From an uncultured Bacteroidia bacterium (GTDB lineage: Bacteria > Bacteroidota > Bacteroidia > Bacteroidales > UBA932): a stretch of 23,251 bases of DNA. This document shows, piece by piece, positions 14,316 to 22,677 of the stretch. The translations under genes were made by a program, and so were the position numbers. The stretch is taken from NCBI GenBank assembly GCA_902767355.1, contig CACXHG010000123.1, positions 1-23,251 on the forward strand, in the 5' to 3' direction. Below the pieces are notes generated by a model, which was given only the letters and a program-made list of their open reading frames with translations, had not been told where the DNA came from and searched no databases. How positions within the stretch are numbered: position 1 is the stretch's first letter; each line of letters begins with the position of its first letter.

Positions 14316-16654
14316 CCTTTGGCGCTGTCGGGCGCAGCGGCAGCGGGCGCTGTCTGCTGCGGGATAGAATCGGCCTGGGGACCACGCATTCGGGCCCTTT
14401 CGCGGAATATGGAGCGGCGCAGATGCAGCTCGTTGATGGGATACTGCTGCTGGAGCACATCGCCGGTGCGCCAGCTGTAGGTGTCGTCGAGCACCACGGC
14501 GGCTTCGCTGCGGATGTCTGCCACGCTGGAGCCTATCTTGAGGATATAAGAACCTGCATCTACCATCCAGGCGGCGGAGGCGCTGTTGTAAGATGCGAAG
14601 GCCTTCAGCGGCACGTCGAACATCACCGTGCAGCTCTGCCCCGGAGCCAGCAGCGGCGTTTTCTTATAATCCAGCAACACCATCAGCGGCTTGTCCAGGG
14701 AACCTTCGGGGGTGACGGCGTAAAGCTGCACCACTTCCCTGCCCTGATATTTGCCGACATTGCTGACCTGGACAAACACGCGCATCGAGTTGCGCTTGAG
14801 AATCACGTCCGGCTCGCCGTATTCGAATTCGGTGTAGCTCAGGCCATAGCCGAAGGGATAGGACACTTCCCGCTCAAACGAAGAGAAGAAGCGATAGCCG
14901 ACAAAAATGCCCTCCTGATAAACGGTGTAGTCTATGTTGCGCTGACCGCGTTTGGCTGCCGTGGCGGAGTCCATCTGAGGCATGAAGCCGGAACGGCTGC
15001 GGCGCGGCATGCGACCCCGCAGCGAGTCGGGTCTTTGGCGACCGCTCCAGAATCCGGCCCCGGGACCGCCGAAACGCGGCCTGCGGGAGGTATCTCTCAC
15101 ATGCGGGTGCTGCCCGTCGGGCCGGTGCACCCTCACGGGGAAGTTTCTGGCCGACGGGAAGTCTATGTAGTTGTCTGCCAGCGTCAGGGTCAGTTTGCCG
15201 GAAGGCGTCACCTTGCCGGTGATGATGTCGCTCACCGCCCCGGCGATCTGACTGCCGCCTTCAAATGCGAGCAGGATGGCATCCGGCAGTTCTTTCCAAG
15301 ATGCGGTTTCTACGGGGGCGTCTATATTCAGCAGAGCTACCACGAATTTGTCGTCGTCCTGATATTCGCGGCAGGTATTCTCGATAAGAGACTTCTCTTC
15401 TGCGCTCAGCTCGAAACTTTCTACCTTACGGTCGCAGCCTTTTGCGCGGCGGCTGATAACCACCAGTGCGATGTCGGCCGAGTCGCGGCTGCCGGCGATT
15501 TCGATACCGGCGGCGGCCAGCTCCCTTTCGAGGGCGGGCTTGATGGCGTAGAGCGAGTCGGTGCAGCTTTCAAACACAACCACGCTTTCGCCAAGCGAGT
15601 CTATCAGGGGCAGGGCATTGTAGCGGTTCTCCAGAAGGATGATGCTCTCTGCGGCAGCCTTGCGGCTGGTGGCGGCAAAATCGGGTTCGGGATGCTCCTG
15701 GCCTTCCTGTGGCTGGTGGAAAGAGCGCGTGCCGACTATCATCTTGAGCGCGGCGCGCACGCTGCTGTCGAGTGCCGCAGCGCTCAGGCGTCCGTCTTCC
15801 AGATAGGCCAGCAGGGTGTCCCGAGCGGCCTCGGTGGCGCCCCAGAGCAGGCTGCTGCCGGCCTCGATGGCCTTGGGCGCAAAGTCGTCGGCTGAAGAAT
15901 GCCCTATCACCGCCCCTTCGAATTTGTATTCGTCCCTCAGCAAGCCGGTCAGCAGGTCCTTATTGGCGGCGGCATAGGTGCCGTTGAGCTTGTTGCCGGC
16001 AGCCACCACCGCAGCGGGCGAAGATTTGCCGAGCGCCAGCTCAAAACCTTTGAGATATATCTCCCGGAGGGTCCGGGCAGAGACGCAGGCGTCGAAGCGG
16101 TCGCCGTACATGGTCTGATTGGCGGCGGCCAGATATTTGACTGCAGAGGCAGTTTCGGCGGAGGTTATGCCGCGAACAGCGGCCGCAGCCGTCTTGCCGC
16201 TGACAACCGGATCCTCGGAATAATTCCGGGCGGTATTGCCGGCAAGCTGGTTGCGGATTATGTTCAGCGAAGGCTCCATGAGCACATCTACCCCGGCATC
16301 GGCGGCCAGATGCCCCTCACAGGCATAGACCTCTTCTATCAGGGCTTTGTCCCAACTGCCGGCCAGCATCAGCGGCGAGGGAAAATCGACGCCGGACAGG
16401 CTTTCTACCGTGTCGAAATCCGCCAGGGTGATGGCGGGGATGCCCAGGCGCTCTATCGCGGCGGTCTTTAAAAAGCGGGCGCTGCTGTCGGTGCCGGAAG
16501 CGGGTGCGCAGCTGAGCAGCAGGGAGACTTTTTCCTGCCGGGTCATTGCCTTGACCACCTGGTCTATATTGCTTGAATTTAGCTGCGGGCTTGAAGAGCA
16601 GGCCGCGCATATAATGATTGCCGCCAGCGGCAGCAGTATGGAGCGAATCTTCAT
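14303..16654 (-). CDS. GH3-family lipoprotein, probably catalytically inactive
   Basis: A 783-residue lipoprotein (signal MKIRSILLPLAAIIICAAC, Cys19) with the layout of a GH3 beta-glucosidase: N-terminal barrel domain, alpha/beta domain, and a C-terminal fibronectin-like domain after PFGYGLSYTEFEY (hallmark of GH3). Family landmarks are recognisable: FPSPLMLAGSWD (91-102), PSLNIIRNQLAGNTARNYSEDP (128-149), and RTLREIYLKGFE (194-205). However, the nucleophile segment, normally VxSDWG, reads VIGHSS (249-254), with His252 where the catalytic Asp should be. The KHF motif reads KYL (173-175). The usual DGPxG substrate loop reads ADFDTVE. An Arg/Gly-rich insert occupies about residues 515-555. The ATG at 16654 is chosen because it gives the lipoprotein signal and fits the promoter at 16672-16680. 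It may bind, rather than cleave, a glycan, or use an unusual nucleophile. Confidence 0.88.
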   Translation of the reverse strand: MKIRSILLPLAAIIICAACSSSPQLNSSNIDQVVKAMTRQEKVSLLLSCAPASGTDSSARFLKTAAIERLGIPAITLADFDTVESLSGVDFPSPLMLAGSWDKALIEEVYACEGHLAADAGVDVLMEPSLNIIRNQLAGNTARNYSEDPVVSGKTAAAAVRGITSAETASAVKYLAAANQTMYGDRFDACVSARTLREIYLKGFELALGKSSPAAVVAAGNKLNGTYAAANKDLLTGLLRDEYKFEGAVIGHSSADDFAPKAIEAGSSLLWGATEAARDTLLAYLEDGRLSAAALDSSVRAALKMIVGTRSFHQPQEGQEHPEPDFAATSRKAAAESIILLENRYNALPLIDSLGESVVVFESCTDSLYAIKPALERELAAAGIEIAGSRDSADIALVVISRRAKGCDRKVESFELSAEEKSLIENTCREYQDDDKFVVALLNIDAPVETASWKELPDAILLAFEGGSQIAGAVSDIITGKVTPSGKLTLTLADNYIDFPSARNFPVRVHRPDGQHPHVRDTSRRPRFGGPGAGFWSGRQRPDSLRGRMPRRSRSGFMPQMDSATAAKRGQRNIDYTVYQEGIFVGYRFFSSFEREVSYPFGYGLSYTEFEYGEPDVILKRNSMRVFVQVSNVGKYQGREVVQLYAVTPEGSLDKPLMVLLDYKKTPLLAPGQSCTVMFDVPLKAFASYNSASAAWMVDAGSYILKIGSSVADIRSEAAVVLDDTYSWRTGDVLQQQYPINELHLRRSIFRERARMRGPQADSIPQQTAPAAAAPDSAKGLLK

Positions 16655-16671
16655 ATCAGTGCATTTAGCCC

Positions 16672-16680
16672 TCAAAATTA
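16672..16680 (-). promoter_or_regulatory. Promoter -7 box for the GH3 gene
   Basis: TAATTTTGA on the minus strand (16680-16672) fits TAnnTTTG exactly, with a weaker TTGG about 21 bases upstream as a possible -33 box. It predicts a leader of roughly 12 bases before the ATG at 16654. The opposite strand of the same gap (16692-16700) has TATCTTCGC, a poorer match that may serve the MscS gene. Confidence 0.5.
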
Positions 16681-16721
16681 GCAATTTTTATTATCTTCGC
16701 ACCAACTGTCATTCTTTGCAG

Positions 16722-19034
16722 ATGAAAAAGATCATTACTGCCATCCTACTGATATTTGCGGCGTTCTCGCCGGTCTTTGCGGTTGTAAAAGAGAAGAATA
16801 TGGACCTGACGGTCAAGGAGCTCTACGACGACCTGCAGGCCTACCGCGCCAATCTGGAATACAATATCTCGCAATACGAGGCCCAGCGCGCCGAGTATTG
16901 GGCCAAGATGAACAAGGGCATGCACGAGTGCCAGGAGTATTCTATCGTGCTCTACACCCAGCAGGAGAACCGCCTGTTCGGCCTGAGCCAGGCCTGCCAG
17001 AATCTGGAGGACCTGATGGCCGACTTCCGCAAGAACCAGCACCCTTTCGAGAAGTGGAAAACCAGCTTTGACACCGACATAGAGCGCTACGGCCGCCTGG
17101 AAGACCTGCTGGGGCGCATAGACAAGCGCAGCCTCACCACCAAGGGCGAAGAGGCGCGGCAGCAGTGCGTGACCATCTGCGGCGAGATAAAAGAGCGCCT
17201 GGACGAGCTGCAGCAGCAGATCTATGCCAACGACGAAATGTACGAGGCCGCTGCCAGCCGCATGAATGAGATGGCGGAATACAATGCCGGCCGCTTCGAG
17301 AGCATACGCCACAATGTGTTCATGACAGGCGGCGACTCCTATCTGACCATACTGGGCAACCTGGGCTCCTATATAGACAAGGTCAAGGCCGACATGGCGG
17401 AGAATAAAATAGGCGACGGGGCCAACAAGACCACTCTCCGCGAGAACCTGGTGATGATGATCACCCTGGGCAGCATAGCCATCTTCTCTATCCTGGTGGC
17501 GCTGCTGCTCATGGGCCGTTTCCTGCCCGCGCGCTTCCGCAGGGAGAGCATACTTGCCAAGAAAGGCTTTGTCACGGCCGCCATCGCCATCTCTCTCTTT
17601 GTGGTGATAGCCTGGTTTGCCTGCCACACCTTCATGTCGGGCTACAACATCCTGCCCTCAATAGACCTGTTCCTCTACGGCGTCATAATTATAGACACGT
17701 TTATAATAAGCATAGCCCTGCGCTTTGCTGCCGGCCAGACCTGGGGCATGTTCCGCTGCTACCTGCCTATACTGCTCACAGCCTTCGTGTTCATCCTGGA
17801 GCGCCTGCTGCTGGCCAGCAACAACATCATCAACCTGACTATCCCGCCCCTGCTGCTGCTCTCTTTCATCTGGCAGATCGTGGCCCTGACGCGCCACGGC
17901 CATTTCGAAGAGCGCTTCTCCAGCGTAACCCTCTGGCTGACCTGCATAGTGACCGGCGTCATGTGCCTGATGGCCTGGGCCGGATATACCTTCCTGGCGC
18001 TGATGCTGATAATCTTCTGGATTGTGCTCATGACCTGCCTGCAGGCCGTGGCCTGCCTGGACTATGTGGTGAAGCACTTCGACAAAAAGCGCAAGAACAA
18101 GGCCCGCGACCTCTGGCTCGCCCCCACGGTGGAGAAGCTAATCCTGCCCATCGTCACCGTGATAGCCTTTTCCGTGAGCTTCCGCTGGGCGGCGCAGATG
18201 TTCAGCATGCGCTCTTGGGCAGAGGGCATCCTGCACACCAACCTGACGGGTATGACCAGCAAAGTCACCATAACCGTCTCGAGCGTGCTGACCCTGGTGG
18301 CCCTGGCATTTGCCATCATCTGGCTGCTGCACATGGTGAAAACCGCCCTGAAAGAGATTTATAAAGAGAACTACACCACCGGGGCCATCCCGCTGTTCGT
18401 GACCCTGGGCAGCATGTTCGTGTGGTTTCTGTACGCGCTGATAGTGATGAAGCTGTTCAACATCAGCAGCCAGACCCTCGTGGCGGCCGTCGGCGGCCTG
18501 GGCGTGGGCCTCGGCTTCGCCCTCAAGGACACCATAAACGACGTGTTCTGCGGGCTTTCGCTGCTCATGGGCCGCGTGCATCTGAACGACTATATAGAGT
18601 GCGACGGCATACGCGGCCGCATTGTCGAGGTCGGCATGCGCACCACTACGGTGGACACCATGGACGGCAGCACCATCGCCTTTCTGAACAGCCAGCTCTT
18701 TGCCAAGAATTTCAAGAACATAACCAAGAGCCACAGCTGGGAGCTGTGCAAGATACCTGTAGGCGTGAGCTACGGCACCGACGTGGACAAGGCCCGCGAA
18801 GTCATACTCGAGGGCCTGGCCGACATGGACGGCGGCGCCTTCAAGCAGCAGCCCGTGGTGCAGGTGTCCAACTTTGGCGACAGCAGCGTGGATCTGGACG
18901 TCAAGGTCTGGCTCAAGACCAAGGACAAGCTCACGCTCGTGCCCGAGATTAAAGAAAGAATATATAAAGCGTTTAACGCCAACGGAATAGAGATTCCGTT
19001 CCCGCAGCGTGACATTCATATTATCAAAGACTAG
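16722..19034 (+). CDS. Large MscS-type mechanosensitive channel
   Basis: A 770-residue protein. A signal peptide (MKKIITAILLIFAAFSPVFA) is followed by a periplasmic, charged, mostly helical region (about residues 21-240, coiled-coil-like with many Glu, Gln and Arg). About ten to eleven membrane segments come next (about 243-605), then the MscS pore and cytoplasmic domain. The pore-lining helix is the Gly/Ala-rich LVAAVGGLGVGLGFALKD (about 586-603), followed by the beta domain GRVHLNDYIECDGIRGRIVEVGMRTT and the C-terminal alpha/beta domain. It is an extended MscK/MscM-like architecture rather than the 286-residue MscS. It would release solutes on membrane tension during osmotic downshock. The ATG at 16722 is chosen for the signal peptide; the open frame upstream is antisense to GH3. 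The sulfhydrylase gene follows 7 bases after the stop. Confidence 0.92.
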   Translation: MKKIITAILLIFAAFSPVFAVVKEKNMDLTVKELYDDLQAYRANLEYNISQYEAQRAEYWAKMNKGMHECQEYSIVLYTQQENRLFGLSQACQNLEDLMADFRKNQHPFEKWKTSFDTDIERYGRLEDLLGRIDKRSLTTKGEEARQQCVTICGEIKERLDELQQQIYANDEMYEAAASRMNEMAEYNAGRFESIRHNVFMTGGDSYLTILGNLGSYIDKVKADMAENKIGDGANKTTLRENLVMMITLGSIAIFSILVALLLMGRFLPARFRRESILAKKGFVTAAIAISLFVVIAWFACHTFMSGYNILPSIDLFLYGVIIIDTFIISIALRFAAGQTWGMFRCYLPILLTAFVFILERLLLASNNIINLTIPPLLLLSFIWQIVALTRHGHFEERFSSVTLWLTCIVTGVMCLMAWAGYTFLALMLIIFWIVLMTCLQAVACLDYVVKHFDKKRKNKARDLWLAPTVEKLILPIVTVIAFSVSFRWAAQMFSMRSWAEGILHTNLTGMTSKVTITVSSVLTLVALAFAIIWLLHMVKTALKEIYKENYTTGAIPLFVTLGSMFVWFLYALIVMKLFNISSQTLVAAVGGLGVGLGFALKDTINDVFCGLSLLMGRVHLNDYIECDGIRGRIVEVGMRTTTVDTMDGSTIAFLNSQLFAKNFKNITKSHSWELCKIPVGVSYGTDVDKAREVILEGLADMDGGAFKQQPVVQVSNFGDSSVDLDVKVWLKTKDKLTLVPEIKERIYKAFNANGIEIPFPQRDIHIIKD

Positions 19035-19041
19035 CAAAACG

Positions 19042-20337
19042 ATGTCAGACCTTAGCAAGCTTAGCCCGGAGACCTTGTGCGTCAAGGCCGGCTGGGACCC
19101 CAAAAAAGGCGAACCCCGCCAGGTGCCCATCTACCAGAGTACGACCTTTAAATACGAAACCAGCGAGCAGATGGCAGATCTGTTCGACCTCAAGGAAGCC
19201 GGCTACTTTTACACCAGGCTGCAGAACCCGACCAACGACTTCGTGGCGGCCAAGATAGCGGCCCTGGAGGGCGGTACATCCGCCATGCTGACATCTTCCG
19301 GGCAGGCCGCGAACCTGTTTGCAGTGCTCAACATCTGCGAGTGCGGCGACCATTTCGTGAGCGCCAGCACCATCTACGGCGGCACATTCAACCTGTTTGC
19401 CATCACGCTCAAGAAGATGGGCATAGAGTGCACTTTCGTGGATGCCGATGCCAGCGAAGAGGAGATTTCGGCGGCCTTCCGCCCCAACACCAAGCTGCTC
19501 TTCGGCGAGACCCTCACCAACCCGGCCGTGAATGTGCTGGACATAGCCAAGTTCGCCCGCATCGCCCACAGCCACGGCGTGCCCCTGATTGTGGACAACA
19601 CCTTCCCCACTCCCATCAACTGCCGCCCCTTCGACTTCGGGGCCGACATTGTGACCCACGCCACCACCAAATATATGGACGGCCACTCTACCAGCGTCGG
19701 CGGCGCCATCGTGGACAGCGGCAACTTTGACTGGCAGGCCAATGCCGAGCGCTTCCCGGGCATGACTCAGCCCGACGAATCCTACCACGGCCTGGCCTAT
19801 AGCGAGACCTTCGGACGCAACGCCTTTATCACCAAGGCCACAGTGCAGCTGATGCGCGATCTGGGCAGCATCCCTTCGCCCTTCAATTCGTATCTGCTCA
19901 ATATCGGCCTGGAATCCCTGCAGGCCCGTGTGGACCGCCACTGCCGCAACGCCCAGACCATGGCGGAATATCTCTCGGCAAAAGACGAGGTGGCCTGGAT
20001 CAAATATCCCGGCCTGCCCGGCGACAAATATCACGCCCTGGCGCAGAAACAGTTCAAAAACGGCCAGTCTTCGGGCGTGCTCTGCTTCGGCATAAAGGGC
20101 GGCCGCGAGCGCAGCATCAAGTTTATGGACAGCCTCAAGCTGATAAACATAGTGACCCATGTGGCCGACGCCGCAAGCTGCGTGCTGCACCCCGCAAGCC
20201 ACACGCATCGCCAGCTCAGCGACGAGCAGCTGCTCGCCGCCGGCGTACAGCCCGACCTGATCCGCTTCTCCGTCGGCCTCGAAAATACCGACGACCTGAT
20301 TGCGGACATGGAACAGGCATTTGCAGCAATCAAATAG
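19042..20337 (+). CDS. metY: O-acetylhomoserine sulfhydrylase (Cys/Met metabolism PLP enzyme)
   Basis: A 431-residue PLP enzyme of the Cys/Met metabolism family. Motifs include IYQSTTFKYETSEQM, YTRLQNPTNDFVAAKIAALEGG, LTSSGQAANLFAVLN, STIYGGTFNLFAITLKKMGI, and the PLP Schiff-base lysine in ATTKYMDGHSTSVGG (Lys210). The C-terminal half has SFGIKGG-like CFGIKGGRERS and HPASHTHRQLS. The length and pattern fit O-acetylhomoserine sulfhydrylase, which makes homocysteine from O-acetylhomoserine and sulfide; cystathionine gamma-synthase is the main alternative but is usually near 380-400 residues. The ATG at 19042 lies 7 bases after the channel gene, so it is probably in the same transcript. An in-frame ATG at 19009 would overlap the channel gene and adds nothing recognisable. 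The stop is 3 bases from the stop of convergent pncB. Confidence 0.92.
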   Translation: MSDLSKLSPETLCVKAGWDPKKGEPRQVPIYQSTTFKYETSEQMADLFDLKEAGYFYTRLQNPTNDFVAAKIAALEGGTSAMLTSSGQAANLFAVLNICECGDHFVSASTIYGGTFNLFAITLKKMGIECTFVDADASEEEISAAFRPNTKLLFGETLTNPAVNVLDIAKFARIAHSHGVPLIVDNTFPTPINCRPFDFGADIVTHATTKYMDGHSTSVGGAIVDSGNFDWQANAERFPGMTQPDESYHGLAYSETFGRNAFITKATVQLMRDLGSIPSPFNSYLLNIGLESLQARVDRHCRNAQTMAEYLSAKDEVAWIKYPGLPGDKYHALAQKQFKNGQSSGVLCFGIKGGRERSIKFMDSLKLINIVTHVADAASCVLHPASHTHRQLSDEQLLAAGVQPDLIRFSVGLENTDDLIADMEQAFAAIK

Positions 20338-20340
20338 CCG

Positions 20341-21534
20341 CTAACCTATCTGGCTCAAGATAAACTTGCACTTCTCGGGGTTGCCGAGGGTCTTGCCCTT
20401 GTCGCAGGAGAGTTTTATGCAGTCGTGCCACTCGCGCAGCTCGGTGATGCGGCCCTTGGTGAGCTTGATGACGATGTTGGACGGCTTGCAGCCCGTCACG
20501 TCGCAGGTCAGGAAGGTCCCCACGCCGTAGGAGTCCTGCACTCTTCCGGCGCAGTACTTGTGGATCTCGATGGCGCGGTCTATGTTGAGCCCGTTGCTGA
20601 AGACCACCTGTTTGGAGGCTGGGTCAATGCCCAGCTGCTTGTATTTCTCTATTATCATCTCGGTCTGCTCCTCCTCCACTCCGCTGTCCACGCGCAAGCC
20701 CTTGTACATCATGGCCATGCGCTTGGAAAGGTTGCTGAAGAAGACCTTGTCGCCAAAGCAGTCGTATAGATAGATTCCGTTGTCGCCGTCGAACACATCG
20801 GAGAACTTCTTCATCACATTGAAGTTGCACTCGAACACACCGCTCACGTTCTCTTCGAAGGAGATGAGCTGGTGCGACATGGTGCCCAGGCAGGGCAGAT
20901 TGTATTTCATGGCCAGCCAGACATTGGAGGTGCCGGTGAACTTGCCGGGCCACTGCCTGGAAGCATAGACTTCTGCCATAGTGCGGACCACCATGTCCTG
21001 ATGGTCGAAACTCAGGCGGCGGCGGGTACCCATGTCGCCCAGCACCAGGCCGGCGCCGAATATCTGCTCTGACTTCTGGCAGGCGCGCTCCTGCTCCAGA
21101 ACGGGATCGTAGCGGTCCAGATCGCCGTTGATGGTGTGCATCAACTCGGAAATGCAACTGAGCAGCGGCATCTCCCACATGATGGTGGAGAACCATTTGC
21201 CACGCACGGTTATCGCCAGATGGCCGACTTCGTCCTGCGAGATGTTTACCTCGCGGGGCTTGAACCTGTAGCCGCGCAGGTAGGTGAAGAACCAGAGCGG
21301 AAGCCAGTAGCATTTGACCTTCATATACTCTATCTCTTCGTCTGTGATGACCACGTTGGCCATATAATTGACCTGCTCCTGCAGCAGGGCGTCGAAACCC
21401 TTGGGGTAAATGGTGCCGTTGCGGTCTATGAAGGTGTATTCCACCTCGGCCCTGGGATATTTCTCCAGCACGTAGTACTGGCAGGAGAAAGTGTATAAGT
21501 CGTTGTCTGTGAAGTGTGTGATGAGCTGTTTCAT
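20341..21534 (-). CDS. pncB: Nicotinate phosphoribosyltransferase
   Basis: A 397-residue enzyme that converts nicotinate and PRPP to nicotinate mononucleotide in the NAD salvage (Preiss-Handler) pathway. It begins with LITHFTDNDLYTFSCQYYVLEKYP, close to the E. coli PncB start, and continues with GTRRRLSFDHQ (169-179), GTSNVWLAMKYNLPCLGTMSHQ (201-222, with His221 as the expected phosphorylated residue) and the C-terminal SYGVGTFLT. The length equals the bacterial PncB norm (about 400). It is the last visible gene of a minus-strand operon, 12 bases after the TerB-DnaJ gene, and ends 3 bases from convergent metY. No terminator was seen in that gap. Confidence 0.95.
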   Translation of the reverse strand: MKQLITHFTDNDLYTFSCQYYVLEKYPRAEVEYTFIDRNGTIYPKGFDALLQEQVNYMANVVITDEEIEYMKVKCYWLPLWFFTYLRGYRFKPREVNISQDEVGHLAITVRGKWFSTIMWEMPLLSCISELMHTINGDLDRYDPVLEQERACQKSEQIFGAGLVLGDMGTRRRLSFDHQDMVVRTMAEVYASRQWPGKFTGTSNVWLAMKYNLPCLGTMSHQLISFEENVSGVFECNFNVMKKFSDVFDGDNGIYLYDCFGDKVFFSNLSKRMAMMYKGLRVDSGVEEEQTEMIIEKYKQLGIDPASKQVVFSNGLNIDRAIEIHKYCAGRVQDSYGVGTFLTCDVTGCKPSNIVIKLTKGRITELREWHDCIKLSCDKGKTLGNPEKCKFILSQIG

Positions 21535-21546
21535 TGCTGTATGAGT

Positions 21547-22341
21547 TTAGAGACCCCTCTCTTTCTTGATTTGTTCGTAGGCCTGCTGCACTTTCTTGAA
21601 TTTCTCTTCTGCAGCTTTCTGCACGTCTGCGCCAAGGGTGGCGACTTTGTCCGGGTGATATTTGAGAGCCATGCGCTTGTAGGCTTTGCGCACCTCTTCG
21701 TCGGTGGCGGTGGGTTCTATGCCCAGCACCTTGTAGGCCGAATCCTGGCTCTGGCGATACATGTTCAGCAGCGAGTCGCGGTCGGTATTGCTCAGGCCTA
21801 TGGCCGAGGCAATGGAATCCAGCACTTCCAGCTCTGCGGGCACCATCCCGTCGCACTGGGCCAGCTGCACCAGATACTGGAACAGCTGCAGACGCTGCGA
21901 ATAATTCATGTAGGTGCGTATCTGCGCGCCCACAGAATAGATATTGATGTCCTTGGCCATCAGCTGCCGCACTATGCTCTCGGCCTCGCTTGCAGCCTGC
22001 TCGCCAAAGTTGTTTCGTATCATGCTTCTTACGCTCGCCAGTTCGGCGCTGCTGAGCTTGCCGTCGGCCCTTATCACTGCGGTAGAGAGCACCAGCAGGC
22101 TCATCATGAAGCTGTTTCGCTGGCCTGTGCGCCAGTCGGAAGAAGACGTGGAACTGCCGGTGCCGCCGGGATAGCTGCGGCGTGTGTAAGTTGTGCCGCC
22201 CCCAGTCCAGCTGTCGCTGCCGTCGCCTATCTGGGCGCCGGAAAAGGCGTCAAACACGCTTCCGGCCAGAAAACCTACCAGAGCGCCCAGGGGCCCGAAG
22301 AAGGCCCAGCCCAAAAAACCGAACAGCCACTTTTTAGCCAT
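21547..22341 (-). CDS. TerB-DnaJ domain protein (DjlA-like)
   Basis: A 264-residue protein with an N-terminal hydrophobic, Gly/Phe-rich segment (residues 5-30), a Ser/Thr/Gly linker (36-72), a TerB-like helical domain (about 77-196), and a C-terminal J domain (200-262) with an intact HPD at 229-231 in ALKYHPDKV. The layout is that of DjlA: membrane anchor, TerB domain, J domain. It would recruit and activate DnaK near the inner membrane. The ATG at 22341 is preferred; an in-frame TTG at 22350 is possible but unnecessary. It lies 12 bases from both neighbours in a compact operon. Its client is unknown; the small membrane protein just upstream is a candidate partner. Confidence 0.88.
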   Translation of the reverse strand: MAKKWLFGFLGWAFFGPLGALVGFLAGSVFDAFSGAQIGDGSDSWTGGGTTYTRRSYPGGTGSSTSSSDWRTGQRNSFMMSLLVLSTAVIRADGKLSSAELASVRSMIRNNFGEQAASEAESIVRQLMAKDINIYSVGAQIRTYMNYSQRLQLFQYLVQLAQCDGMVPAELEVLDSIASAIGLSNTDRDSLLNMYRQSQDSAYKVLGIEPTATDEEVRKAYKRMALKYHPDKVATLGADVQKAAEEKFKKVQQAYEQIKKERGL

Positions 22342-22353
22342 CTTGCTCAATAA

Positions 22354-22674
22354 TTATATATCCATCGAACGCATGTCCTTCTCCTTGTCGTCCGGGAGAC
22401 CCTTGTTCAACTTGTTGTTGTAGTCGATGGTGTTGCCGCCTTTGCTGTCGCGCTCGAAGTCGAAGCCATCGTCGCTCTGGTTTCCGCCGCTTCCCGAGCC
22501 GGGGTATTCTATCTTGGAGCCTCCGGGCAGGGTTATTTTGGGCAGTGCACCGCCAAAGAAGTTCATCATGGCATAGCCGATGAGCAGGGCCAGCAGAATG
22601 AAAATGAGGCAGCCGCATCCGGGGCGGCAGCCGCTGTTGGCGTTGTTGTAACGCCGCATGTTCAGCAATCCCAT
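22354..22674 (-). CDS. Small single-pass membrane protein, function unknown
   Basis: A 106-residue protein with a short basic N-terminus (MGLLNMRRYNN), Cys residues within SGCRPGCGC, one transmembrane segment (LIFILLALLIGYAMMNFF, about residues 23-40) and a Gly/Ser/Asp-rich soluble tail with many charges. An alternative start is the ATG at 22659 (MRRYNN). I recognise no family. It is placed 3 bases after the acetyltransferase stop and 12 bases before the TerB-DnaJ gene, so co-expression is likely. The Cys-rich stretch directly before the membrane segment could be acylated or bind a metal, but neither can be shown here. Confidence 0.75.
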   Translation of the reverse strand: MGLLNMRRYNNANSGCRPGCGCLIFILLALLIGYAMMNFFGGALPKITLPGGSKIEYPGSGSGGNQSDDGFDFERDSKGGNTIDYNNKLNKGLPDDKEKDMRSMDI

Positions 22675-22677
22675 AGT

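Noticed and set aside
13913..15895. A 660-codon plus-strand open frame
   Set aside because: It runs antisense to the DUF4465-like gene, the riboswitch and the GH3 gene, has no recognisable domain, and is the kind of long shadow frame expected opposite GC-rich genes.
16347..16721. Upstream extension of the MscS-type channel
   Set aside because: The extension is antisense to the GH3 start region; the ATG at 16722 gives a proper signal peptide and the usual family N-terminus.
19045..20208. A 387-codon minus-strand open frame opposite metY
   Set aside because: Shadow of the sulfhydrylase gene, with repetitive His/Ala/Gly/Val composition and no motifs.
20624..21856. A 410-codon minus-strand frame overlapping pncB and the TerB-DnaJ gene
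   Set aside because: Out-of-frame Arg/His-rich translation across two clear genes on the same strand; not a plausible protein.
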